Shown here: one piece after another, positions 42,934 through 54,192 of the stretch
Position numbering within the stretch: position 1 is the stretch's first letter
Layout: every line of letters begins with the position of its first letter
Origin: Gnetum montanum
Taxonomy: Eukaryota > Streptophyta > Gnetopsida > Gnetales > Gnetaceae
Direction: 5' to 3'
Length of the DNA stretch: 56,512 nucleotides
Assembly (NCBI GenBank): GCA_015680685.1
Contig: MNCI01018262.1
Location: 305,128-361,639, forward strand
Notes under the pieces: generated by a model
The model's input: the letters and a program-made list of their open reading frames with translations, nothing else
What the model was told of the DNA's origin: nothing
Database searches by the model: none
Made by a program: the position numbers and the translations under genes

Positions 42934-43830
42934 GCCTTGTCCCAACAAAATGGGATCCACTAATACATATGAAAGAAACACAACTTTCTAAAATACTTGA
43001 AGGCATTTAGATTCATAGTTAATAAAATAAAAAAACTATAACAAAAGGACTATTGAAGACAACAACTGGCGTTGTGGCTTTTAAATTGACACTAATAGTG
43101 AATTCAGAATAATAAAATTCTCCACCAATAATTAAATAGAAATAGAGTAATAGTAACTTCTTTCATGCTCACAAAGAATAAGGTTATAAACTACACAAAA
43201 TAAAGGTAGCATCTACTTGAAGGAGAGAAAATAGAGCTTCTCAACCAATAAGTCACTAAAGAAGAAGAATATATTTATTTCTAACTATAGAAAATCCAAC
43301 ATTGCTAAGAGGTTGAAGTTGCAGGGAGATAGATGGAAGAAAAATCAACATTAGCTAAAAGAGAAACTTGGTAGCCTTTGACTAGATACTCATTGTGTTT
43401 CTTCTAAATAAGGAAAAGAAATTCAAGAATTCCAAGGCCTTTTGTAAGATTTGAGATAGCAATTAAAATATAATTAGTAAGAGTAGGAGACAATGAAGAC
43501 AAAGGAAATGCCCATTCAAGCAAAAGAGCCATTATAGGCTTTATCATTGGGTAATTCAAAAAAAATGTAAAAGAGATTTTAAAGAATCACAAAGAGTACC
43601 GCAAGAAAATTCAAGTCCAATCTATTACATTCTTGCATCCATTGGTAGTCCATTGTTAAGTAATGATCATATGAAAATTTTAATCTTAAGTTTTTGACTA
43701 ATGCATCATAATTTTTAAAAAGTGGTTATCCATTTATCGAAGCTCTAGTTAATACAACATTTGTGTTTTAAATATTGAAAACGATGTTCCCTTGGAAGCA
43801 CCTTACTCATGTGTTTGGAGATCGTTAAGC

Positions 43831-44420
43831 CTAAAATATGAGAACATTCATTCCAGAACCAATTATCTTGTAATTGCTAGAAAGATTATTCAAGTGCTTG
43901 AAGGTAAGCTTTAACAATTGAAAGATGACTTGTAAAAAGGGGTGATAATTTCTAAAAGCATGAAACTTGTCAATAATAACCTTTGTTTGCATAATTCCTA
44001 ATTCACCGATAACATTCTCCCAACTTTGAATGGGTAAGAACTTTAAAATCCTCAAAGAATGTTGAATTTCATTAAAGGTAGGAGCAATAGCTACCACCAT
44101 ACTGAATGTGACTAAAGTATAGAAAGGTTAATATACTTAGGAGACCAAGTTAAAAACTTTAAAACAACTTGCCATTTTTGCCATATAGCTTGGAAAATCA
44201 TGGAGGCTTTAACCTTCAAGGGAACTTTAGGAATAACCCAATTTAGCAAGATAAATAAGAATGAGAAGGAGTGTCACCTATTTGCTAAAAGTAAATTTTA
44301 ACCAACTTCTTCTAACTCTCCATACCATCCATTACCACAAGAATTCATTTTATAAATAGAGCCAATGATAAATCTTAAAGGTTTCCAATTCTAGGGCCAC
44401 CTTCCTCTTTGGAAAGAAAA
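43831..44420 (-). pseudogene. LINE 3' remnant (RT C-terminus and zinc-binding region)
   Basis: Minus-strand reading gives GGPRIGNL (the GG-GI-NL block after LINE RT) near 44400 and VPLKVKASMIFQAIWQKWQ near 44210-44160, resembling the zf-RVT region. Stops and frame changes are frequent. Together with the ATC-type tail at 42895 this suggests a minus-strand LINE from about 42.9 to 44.7 kb. The similarity is weak. Confidence 0.4.
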
Positions 44421-44699
44421 CATATATTCCACTTAACTCTAGCAAAGCTACAACTAAAATTATTATTTTTCAAACTTAACTCCTCATAATTATTTAAATC
44501 ATCATGTAGTTCCATTGTTTTAAAGCTAAGAAAGAAGAGTATTAAACCTGGGTAGAAGAAATAAAGAGCTTTACATAATTGATTCTTTTGGTTAACATTA
44601 GTGTCATATGCAAGAGGACATCATCATCATCATCATCCAAAGAAGAATACCATGAATACACAAAAAAAAACCATTATTTATGACTTGTAAATTAGGAGT

Positions 44700-46030
44700 C
44701 AAAATTATGTTATGATATTATTTTACGATAGAATCTAACAAAATAGAGAAATTAAATATTATTTATGAATTATTATTAATTGATGAATGGATGTACCTTA
44801 AAAAAATCCTAATTCACTTATATTTTTCACTTTTAAAAAAGTCCCAAGTAATGGGACAAGCTTGATTCATGCTTCATAGTATGACCCCAATGCTTTTCTA
44901 TAGATAAGAGAACCTTTCCAACTTGTGGCACTTTGCATTTCATGTGAATAAAGTGGTTGTATGAATTTACAGTTCTAATATCATTTCATCTTCTTTTTCT
45001 TATTATTGTCATCTCAACATTTCATTTTCCACTAGTTCTCATCAATTTCTATTATTCCCTCTATATTAATCTCATTTGAGTTTTGCAACCATTTCAATTC
45101 CTCATCTTTATCAAGTGACTCTACAATTAAATCTAACACATCTACTCAATTCAAATGCTTTCCAAATCAACATCAATTAACAAGTCTCAATATCAAGTTC
45201 AAAAGTTGAAGAGTCATCATCCAATCTTAACAATTTTTCCATTTTACTTAACATCATTCATCAAATATTATTGTTCTAGACAAGAGAGCTCATCAAGATG
45301 AATTCATACATACAAGTTTTATCAAATTCTAATTTGTAAATATCAAGAAATTAAAGAAATTAAAATTAACCAAAACTCATAGTCAGGTTATGATTTTATA
45401 GAGAATAGATCATGAGTTAACCATGACTTGTAGTATTTCAAGTATTTATTTTTTATTAATCACAATTAGTGCTTAGCTCATGCCATCAACCATGATCACT
45501 AATTTAGTTGTGATTACATCATATTGTCAACCAAAAATCTAGATAAATAATTTCATAAGGTATATTTACCATGACCTACGAAATCATCACGATGTGTATC
45601 ATAGCCCTAAAATTCTAGGTTTTATTATACCATGATTCATGGTCCACTCATGGTATCCTCATTTTGGATTTCCCCTCTAATTTCATATACCATGATCCAT
45701 GTTAAGCCCATGGTATCTTCACCACAACTTGTGTTATAATATCATATTCATTGTCTCATAAAATTCAAAATCATGACACATGATCAACTTGTGGTTTGTA
45801 AATTTTTTAAGAGTTTTAAGAAAAATGAAAGGACACACCACCATCATCAACATTTTTCATGGCTTCATCAAGCATCCTTCCAGGTACTACTTCATATACA
45901 CACAAATTATCTCATTACTGCTTATCTACTACTTGCTTTTCTTTACTGCCACTTCCAAAATAATGTGAGATTAACCCTACAAATTGGTTGAATCTAATGT
46001 AATAGTTTCTTTTAATATACCTTAGTGAAT
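44700..46030. other. AT-rich stretch without recognised genes
   Basis: Contains several CCATGATCCATG/CATGGTATC motifs (45380-45725) that recur irregularly. No reading frame of substance. Confidence 0.45.
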
Positions 46031-46263
46031 GTGATCTAGAAATATCAAGTTCTAGTCTTCGTTCTATCACCGTTTCTTTTTTCAACCTAGGGTAGGTTAA
46101 GGAATGGAAACCAAAGGGCCTTAACTATGTTCATATCGTTGAACTAGATATTCACCTCCATCCACATTTCAATTATCATCTTTAAAATCCATATTGGGTA
46201 GCTCTAGTGGACAGACACTTTAAGAATTTCAAAGATGTTATTATTACCTAGGCTAAAGAATGA

Positions 46264-47090
46264 TTAGAAAGGGATGCCCTTGTAGTTACACTTGGAAACT
46301 TTATCTTAGAGCTTAGAGATAGGAATCTTTATAATGCTTTAATGCTTATAGTTTATATTCTTGTAGAAATGAATTATGGTAGAATATATGCAACAATAGG
46401 AACTAGATTGTGTTTTAAGCTATTTTCAAATACTAGCATCAAAACCCTCCTTTCTTTTGGCGAACAAGCTATATATGTAGGCTCAACAAACATAGAATAC
46501 ATAATGGAGATAAATATTGAAGATCTTCCTATCCATATTGGTTTTCCCTTAAATAGATGATACCTTGGAAGAATTTTACAACTTTGTTCTATCAAGAAAA
46601 AATTTGGATTTTGGCAAAAAGTTTTACAAAGTAAAATTGAAAACTCCTAAGTTCAAAAACAATGATCCCTTCACCATAGAAGAGATATATGAACCTAAAT
46701 CTAAAATCATATTGCCAAAACCATCACCAATGTTGATCTCAGGCTAAAGATCCTTTAGAATCTCAAAGTCAGAATAGAAACCTATTGAAAGCATAAAAAA
46801 AAAGACTCCAAGCCTTATTTGTTGAGCTAGGACTAATAGTAGATGCTAGAAAAATACTTAGTGGAGAAAGTTCTAGAAGCATACCAAAAGAAACCAAACC
46901 TAAGCTCATATTAGAAGAAATAGAACCTCACTTAGAAGAATCAATTACCACAAGAGAAGATGCTAACTGTTCATGTAAACATTCTATTGCTACTAGACAT
47001 GGATCAAATTGCCATTATGTTGAAGGTGATGCATTACTTAGGATTAACGCAAATAGTGTTGTAGAAAGTTTTGAAGATGCATCCAATAAA
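46264..47090 (+). pseudogene. Plant-virus 30K movement-protein-like remnant (endogenous pararetrovirus?)
   Basis: Open from 46264 to 46560; a second frame continues 46565-46747, so a frameshift lies near 46560. The first part has the pattern FGEQAIYVGS and, after a short gap, EINIEDLPIHIGFP, which resembles the core of 30K-type movement proteins of Caulimoviridae. Stop codons and a frameshift make it non-functional. A Cys/His-containing stretch near 46965-47015 is not identified. It is cut at 47137 by the Gypsy-C LTR. The virus assignment rests on family resemblance recalled by eye. Confidence 0.4.
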
Positions 47091-47962
47091 TAATTCAACC
47101 CAAGTGTCAATACAATGGAACATACAAAAGAAACACTGATGAGTAGCGAGGTACCCCTATGCTCAACTATATGAATACGAGCATTTCACACATGATTCGG
47201 TCGAATTCCAAGGACTAAGTGCTTATGCGCCCTTGTGGAACAAGGATGGGTTGATTGATCGTTGTCTTCCCAAACTTACTTATACGTCATGATTGTATGG
47301 TTAAGTAAGCTTGAAGCATATGATTTTTATATCTTTTATGTTTTTATGTCCTGTGCTAGTAGGGAAACAGAGAGATAACTAGGTGACTAATTTAACTTAA
47401 CTACTCATTAACTAAGTTCTAACTAATCCTAACACAAGCATTTCTTTCCACTTACCGTACACATCCTGAACCAGTGCAACATTGCTGGGATTACCAAATG
47501 CTAATCGTTACTGGGTTACCAAGCATTAAACACATGCTCGAAGCGGTCATGTTTGTGTAATTTAACAATTTTCTTAATTGACCAAAATGAATTATTGTGC
47601 TAATAACAGAAATATAAAGTGCATAAAATAAAATAAATGCATAAGAAAATAAAATAAAAGAAATGCATAAGAAAAAAAATCTCACGTGCTGCAAGGATGA
47701 ATCGAAGAGCTCGTCTTTATTGCTATACATAAGATGTGTTCACGTACACAATGCTCGAATAAAGATCCATACACACTTAGACCTCCTACTGCAAGCACTT
47801 GGAAAATACTCTAACCTTCAAATAGACTACAAGAGTTTCTCTTCTTAACTCCTGAAAGACTTCCCCTTCTTGACTCCTCCCAGACTTCTTTTCTTAACTC
47901 CTGAAAGATTTCCCTTTCTTAACTCCTAAAAGACTTCCCTTAAATTGTGTGCCTAGGCACTG

Positions 47963-47971
47963 TATTTATAG
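47963..47971 (-). promoter_or_regulatory. TATA box of Gypsy-C LTR
   Basis: CTATAAATA on the minus strand, downstream (in element sense) of the three U3 inverted repeats. Confidence 0.6.
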
Positions 47972-47996
47972 GCTTAAGAGCAACTACTTTAAATAT

Positions 47997-48089
47997 TAGA
48001 GTAACCGCTCTAATAATTAGAATAACTGCTAAAGTAACCACTAGAGTAATCACTCTAATAATTAGAATAACTATTAGAGTAACCGCTCT
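47997..48089. promoter_or_regulatory. Three short inverted repeats in Gypsy-C U3
   Basis: TAGAG-TAACCG-CTCTA (47997-48012), TAGAG-TAATCA-CTCTA (48042-48057) and TAGAG-TAACCG-CTCT (48075-48089). In the element's sense they lie upstream of the TATA box, where enhancer sites would be expected. Confidence 0.6.
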
Positions 48090-48094
48090 CATCA

Positions 48095-48107
48095 TACCCC
48101 CACGACT
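48095..48107 (-). other. Polypurine tract of Gypsy-C
   Basis: Minus-strand AGTCGTGGGGGTA directly precedes TGATGAG of the 3' LTR. An identical AGTCGTGGGGG recurs at 48682-48692. Confidence 0.7.
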
Positions 48108-50150
48108 GAATGAAAACTCGTCCTTGCGTTCCTTACAAAATATTGGGAAGGTATGGAATTATTGACTAATTGACAACTGATGATGAAATGGGATGACAAA
48201 CTCAATGTGCCCAGTGAACAGATCAATAAGCATATTACAACATTAGTGTTCATGACCATTGTGGTGAATAGTTGTACATAGATGACATCCAAGCCTTTAT
48301 TTGGTAGCTTGTAGAGAACAAGAGAGCAAGAAAATGAAGTGTGTTGCCGCCAATGCTAAGATTACGCCTTCCGTTTTTTATCCATAGCCACACCACCAGA
48401 CTTGCTCCTTTCATAAATGCTCTAGTTCCAGTCCATCCTAAGTGCTTCTTCCAAGCCTAGTCCATTATTTGTATGATCTCTATCTGCACACACAACATAG
48501 TCACAAATGAGCAAGGATAGATAAACCACAATGCAGTTGATACCTTGCCTCGATATGAAGCACATTGCTTGAGTTATGGTTATGGCAGAAACTGGTTCAA
48601 AGATTTATCACAGGTGACTACCCAAGGTGTAGGGGTTAGGTGAATAGTAAAATGGAGAAAATTAAAAAATTTATGCTAGGGCCCCCACGACTAAGGACGA
48701 ACCTCCGGTAGCTATAAGATGGAAAAACATGAGGAACAAGAAAGATGGGAAAAAATAACAATGGCAATGCCAATAAAATGGATGTCATGGATGGGGATGA
48801 AATAATAGATGATTGATTGTAGGAAATGTTTAAGGAAAAGAACTTAACAATTGCACCAAAAAGGAATGCTAGTGGATCCTCCCCAAAGCAGGCTCATGCC
48901 TTTTATGCCCTAACAAACTCACAAACCAAAGAGTCCGTAGGCTTTAGGAATGTCATTTGGAAGCAAGAATTAAAAACTTACCCATAAGAATTCACCAAAG
49001 AAAACAATGCATCAACCCAAAAAATACTAATGATAAAACTGACAATGAGGTGGAAAATGGAAAGAAAGATAGAGAGGAGAGAATGGAATGAAATCCCAAG
49101 AACAAGGTTGCGTAAAGATCCTTGTGTATTTCATGGTTAAGATGACTGAGTAGAACTCATCCCAAATCTAGACTCAAACCAACCACATTTAGTGACCTCG
49201 CATCAATACACTTAGCCAATCCATCCTCTTGAGGCAACAAGAATGCTTCCACAAAGAGTGACCACCATCCCAAGGAGAGTGAGATGGAGAAGTAGGAAGC
49301 GAAAAAGGGTCTTAGTTAGAGGAAACCTTCAAGCATGGGTAACATGTCTTTCCAGTTTCATAACCAATGCTTGTAGCCCATATTGCTTTATTATGTCTAA
49401 GGGGTGTGCTTTGAATTCTCACTTTTCTCCTTTTTTTTTTATGTGTGAGAACCACACCATGCAAAGACTTATTTTTATTCACTTAGCTTTCTGATATTTG
49501 AACAATGTCAAAATGGCAGAAAACCCAAGAAAAAAGCATCCAAGCATCCAAAAGAATGGCCAATAAAAATGCATTGAATCCCCTTGAAGTCATACCCTTT
49601 TCATCCTTTGAGTCTTTCCTTGGTTTGAAAAGTACCTAGCCACCAATTCATTAATAAATTTACTTAGAAAAAGGGGACTGTACAGTTCCAAGTCAAAGGA
49701 GACCATAAAGTTGTATGAATGAGTGGACGACATGGACTCATTGCCTATTTTACCAAAAGAACCATACTTTAATATTAGCATCATAATTCAAAGGTAAAAA
49801 CCAAACATTAGCAATCAATATGATATAATGCAATCCACCATCATGATCACTTATTGGATGATGAAATCAAGCAAACAAAGAAATATTAAAAACATGAACA
49901 ATGGTGTAAAACAAAAATAAGAAAAGTTGGAAAAACATGCAAAACAAAAATGTGAAACAAAAATTCAAAAAGAATTGAGGGCCTAAAATGATTAGCATAG
50001 GTGGCCATCTCACCCATGACTAAGTTGGAAGGAGGAGATCCAAAATAGTGAGCAAAGTTGTCCATCAATAGAGGTAGCATGTGTACTAGCTATCCTGAGC
50101 TCATGGAAAGGTTTGGTTTGTCATACGTTGACCAATAGTTTCTTGTCTGG
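48108..50150. other. Gypsy-C spacer between integrase and LTR
   Basis: About 2 kb in the place where Athila elements may carry an env-like ORF. Only short unrelated frames are seen, and no signal peptide or membrane segment is convincing. Confidence 0.5.
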
Positions 50151-50153
50151 GCT

Positions 50154-51100
50154 CTAAAGTTTGTATATTGTCATGGCCCCTGAAGGAAAAGTTGCATAAA
50201 TAATAAAAGGTCCTTCCCACAGTGTTTGAAATGTAGTACATTGTGGCACATGTGTGAGATTCCAGTAGAGAACCTTATCTCCTGGTTGATATTTAACTTT
50301 CCTAATCCTTAGGTCATGATGTTGTTTATTAAATGCCTTGTGTAACTCGTTAGATGACAGAGCAGCTAGTTGGTTTTCATCTAGCAAGTTAAGGGTTACT
50401 AACCATTATTTCTATGCTAGATCAAGGTCAAGGTTGAGGTCACATGCCATGGATAGTGTATGGAGCTCAATTTAAATGGGAAGCGTTGGTAATTTACCGT
50501 ACACTAACTCATACGGAGAGTAGCCTATAGGGAGTTTCCATGTGGAGCAGTATGCCCAAAGAGCATCATTTAGTTTAGTGCTCTAGTCTCACCTAAACTT
50601 GCTAGCAGTTCTTGTCAATATCTTCATAATCTCCCTATTGGTGAATTCTACTTGACCGTTCACTTAGGGGTGGTATGGTGTAGTCAATTTATGCTCAACC
50701 CCTAAGTGTTGCATTAATTTCTGAAAAGTTGCACCTGTGAAGTGGGTACCATTGTCTGAAATAAGCGTATGAGGCACACCGAACCTATTTATGATTTATT
50801 GTTGAACAAATCATACAGTGGTAGATGATGTACAATCCTTAACAGTAGCTACTTCTGTCCATTTAGTTAGGTAATCAACAACAACAATGATATAGGCTTT
50901 TCCATTAGACATTAATGTAATTGGCCCCATAAAATAAATTTCCCAAATGTTGAAGGGTTCTAACAATTGGATCCATTGTTGTGAACCCTCCATTCTAGCA
51001 GTCATTCCCCCATCACATTGACAACACTCACAAGATTGAACGAATTAATGTGCATCCCAAAACAATGTAGGCCAATAATATCCTACAAGCAAGATCTTGA
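50154..51100 (-). pseudogene. Gypsy-C integrase (decayed)
   Basis: Core blocks IYFMGPITLMSNGKAYI and VVDYLTKWTEVA (51005-50811) with the first catalytic Asp changed to Tyr-Phe-Met context, then FGVPHTLISDNGTHF downstream with SDNG. The C-terminal part 50387-50154 has QPGDKVLYWN and LWEGPFIIYATFPSGA (GPY/F module). Stops separate the pieces. Confidence 0.82.
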
Positions 51101-51370
51101 TGGCCTTTCATCTCCCAGTGTAATGGCTCCCACAAGAACCCTCATGAGCATCTTGGAGAACTCGCAGGTGATCTATATTGGGAACACACCATCCAACAAA
51201 GCCATTAGGACACACTTTGTAAAGTTTCCCATTGATTTCCATAAAGTACTTGGCTCAGTAAAGAAACTGTTGTTTCTTCTTAAGGTTTAACTCTTGTGAT
51301 ATTTGTTGGGTGAGGAGATAGGTAAGAATGCTACTATACCAGTTTGTCTCCATGGGTGATTGATTATTCA

Positions 51371-52720
51371 CTACACCAGCAAAGAGGAATTCATCAAGAA
51401 AATAATCAAAATTGGATACTTGTCCTCTTTATTGTCCCATCGCAACCAAGATAAATGATCAACAACTATGTTCTCAGTGCCTTTACGATCAATCATCATA
51501 AGATCAAACTCTTGTAAGATTATAAGCCATCGTATGATATGAGGGCTTACCATTGGCTTATTCATGAGGAACCTTATTGCACTATGATCTGTATATATAT
51601 ACTTTATATCCCAATATATAGTGTCTAAACTATTCTAGTGCAAATACTACAATCATTAATTCTTTCTCTATGATAGTATATTTAAGTTGTGAACCAGTGA
51701 TACTTATACTTGCATAGTGGATGTAATAGGGATGCTTCTAGTCATCTAACTGTGTAAGTATGGCTCCTAAGGCATAGTTGGATGTATCAGTCATGATATG
51801 GAATGGTTTGGACCAGTCAGGAACTTGTAGAATGGGTGTTTCTACTAGCTTCTGTTTCATAGTTTGCAAAGCTAATTCACATTCCCTGGTCCACTCAAAA
51901 GGTACATCCTTTTTCATTAATTCCACCAATGATTTGGTAACCTTTGAAAAGTTCTCAATAAATCTCCTATAGTAGCCAGTATGTCCAAGGAATGACCAAA
52001 TATCTTTGACAGCTTTCGGTTGATGGGTAATTCCTTGGATAACTTTGATTTTCTCAAGGTCTACGTCTATCCATGTGTGTGAGATTTTGTGTCCTAGTAC
52101 TACACCCTCTTGGACCATCAAATGGATTTTCTACTAGTTAAGCCTCAAATTGGTTTCTACACATCTTTTTAACGCTTTCTCTAACCAGTCCAAGGCTTGA
52201 TCAAAGTTTGCTCCATAAGTGGAGAAGTTGTCCATAAACACTTCTACACCATTTCCTATCTACTGTTAGAAAATGCTTAGAACTAGTCATTGAAATGTTG
52301 CAGGGGCATTGCACAAGCCAAACGACATCTGTTTGTATGCAAAGGTTCCCCAAGGACTCATGAACATAGTCTTGGCTTGGTCTTTTGGGGCTATTTGTAT
52401 ATGATTATATCTGTTATATCCATTTAGAAAACTATAGTAGAAGTGCCTTGCAATGGTGTCTAAGAATTGGTCAACAAATGGCAACAGAAAGTGATCTTTG
52501 AATGTTGCCATATTCAATAGCCTGAAATCTATGCACATCCTCCATTTTCCTCCCTTTTTAGACACAATAACTAAGGGGCTAACCCATTCACTATCAGTAA
52601 TGGGGTATATGAACCCAGCCTTGAGAAGCTGCTCGATTTCTTCCTTGACTACTTGCTTCAGCTTTGGGTTCAAACACCTCTGTGATTATCTTCGAGGCTT
52701 CATGGAGGGGTTGGTGTAAA
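51371..52720 (-). pseudogene. Gypsy-C reverse transcriptase and RNase H (decayed)
   Basis: RT from 52673: EEIEQLLKAGFIYPITDSEW, WRMCIDFRLLN, GYNRYNHIQIAPKDQAKTMF, FGLCNAPATFQ. The active-site block at about 52230 reads VFMDNFSTYG instead of FMDDFS, losing one catalytic Asp. The connection and RNase H follow (FLGHTGYYRRFIENFSKVTK, HIMTDTSNYALGAIL, then DRKGTENIVVDHLSWL). Wording is Athila-like. It is dead by the missing Asp and several stops. Confidence 0.87.
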
Positions 52721-53870
52721 TCCTATGTTTGCATATCCTAGGATCTATTCCAGTTAATTTAGGATATGACTAAGTGAAGACTTTTGACCATCTATTGATT
52801 AACTTCAATAGTTCTTCTTTTTATTGAGGAGCAAGCTTAGCATTGATAATTACAGATTTTCCATTTTTAAGAAACGTGTATTCCATACCGATGGGCAATG
52901 GTTTTAGCTTGAGGGGCTCTTGCTTACATTTCTCAGGGATTTCCAACTTCCCCTAGTTGACATTTTCAAGGTTAAGACTTGGAAGTTGGCGATGGACTTG
53001 CTCTAATGCGTCTATGCTATCAATGTAAGTGCAAGTCAAACCCTTAATTGGTTTCATGCATATGAGTGAATTGCTTTCTTGATTAGCTATCAACCACTGG
53101 GTGCCTTCCTATTGTGTTGCTACTACATACAGACATCTTTGTATGTTGATCACTTGTGCACACTGATTGCATGCAATCAATGTTAAACTTTGCACAAACC
53201 ATGACCTCTGCACGCAATTACACCCTATGTCACTATATGTGATGTACAGAACTTTCTTCTTCTCGATCTTTCCAAATGTATTTTTTTTATATTTTTAGGG
53301 AAAGATCATGAATTCCTAGGCATGCGTCAATGGTGCTTAGCCGCGCTCTTCCCATTATGATTGGGAAGTCCCCCTTATCGTTGTTTACCTGAATCACTAA
53401 GAAGTCAGCTAGGTACAATCACCCACAAATAGTGGTAACAATGTCTTCGACTAGTCCCAATGGAACAATGATGGACTGGTCAGCCAACTCTAGACAGATG
53501 TTGCTCTTTTTCAATGGAGGCAGGTTCTAGGCCTTGTACATTTCTTAAGAAATCAAGTTGACACTGGAACCTAAATTAGAAAGAGCTTTGCATAGTGCAT
53601 TTCTAGAAATTTGTAAATATATCAGAGGGCTCCCAGGATTAGATAATTTCTTAGGAAAGTGACCAGCTTTCATCCAATTGATGACAGCATGTCTTAGCAT
53701 GACTGTATGCATTGAGTGCGGTGATTGGGTCGAAAGGGGCTCCAAAGTTTTGATTGATACTAAGATGTCTAAGGAATCAGCTGCTTGTGATTGCAAGGGC
53801 CTGGTTGGATTGTTGGTTCTAGAGAAAGGTCTTTCTTCATAGCTAGAGAAAGGTCTTTCACCTTGCATAG
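52721..53870 (-). pseudogene. Gypsy-C protease region (decayed)
   Basis: The frame 53868-53545 ends NALCKALSNLGSSVNLIS, matching Athila-type ALCDLGxSxNLM with the catalytic Asp changed to Asn. Downstream pieces read PPLKKSNICLELADQSIIVP and FLVIQVNNDKGDFPIIMGRA, the remaining protease strands. A linker up to RT is broken by stops. Confidence 0.75.
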
Positions 53871-54192
53871 CTAGAGTCGGTGGTAGTGGAGCTATTGGTG
53901 GAAGAGATGTAGCCAGATGAGAAGGATGATATGCTTGTGGAATATCGCCCCTAGAAGAGGAAGTCCCATAATACTTGAGGGCGTGGCAGTGAGGTTGAGG
54001 AGTGACGTGACCAGTAGAGTCACATGGGGAGATTAGCTGCTACACGTAATATCCATATGGGTTAGGTTGCAGGTAAGGATATTGTTGCCTTGGTGCTGAC
54101 ATTCCCCATGATTGTGAGTGTTGCCACTGTTGATATTGCTTAATTAGTTGTGGTGGAGTTCCACTTGGATAATACATTAAGGGTTGGTGAAA

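Larger units (their letters stand above)
47137..48094 (-). repeat. 3' LTR of Gypsy-C
   Basis: 958 bp with terminal inverted TGATGAG...CTCATCA. The minus-strand TATA box is CTATAAATA (47963-47971). Three inverted repeats with 6-nt spacers lie at 47997-48012, 48042-48057 and 48075-48089. The first about 190 bases match 56315-56512. Confidence 0.9.

Noticed and set aside
49243-49494. 83-codon plus-strand frame in the Gypsy-C spacer
   Set aside because: No homology or motif, antisense to the element, ends in a low-complexity stretch; likely chance.
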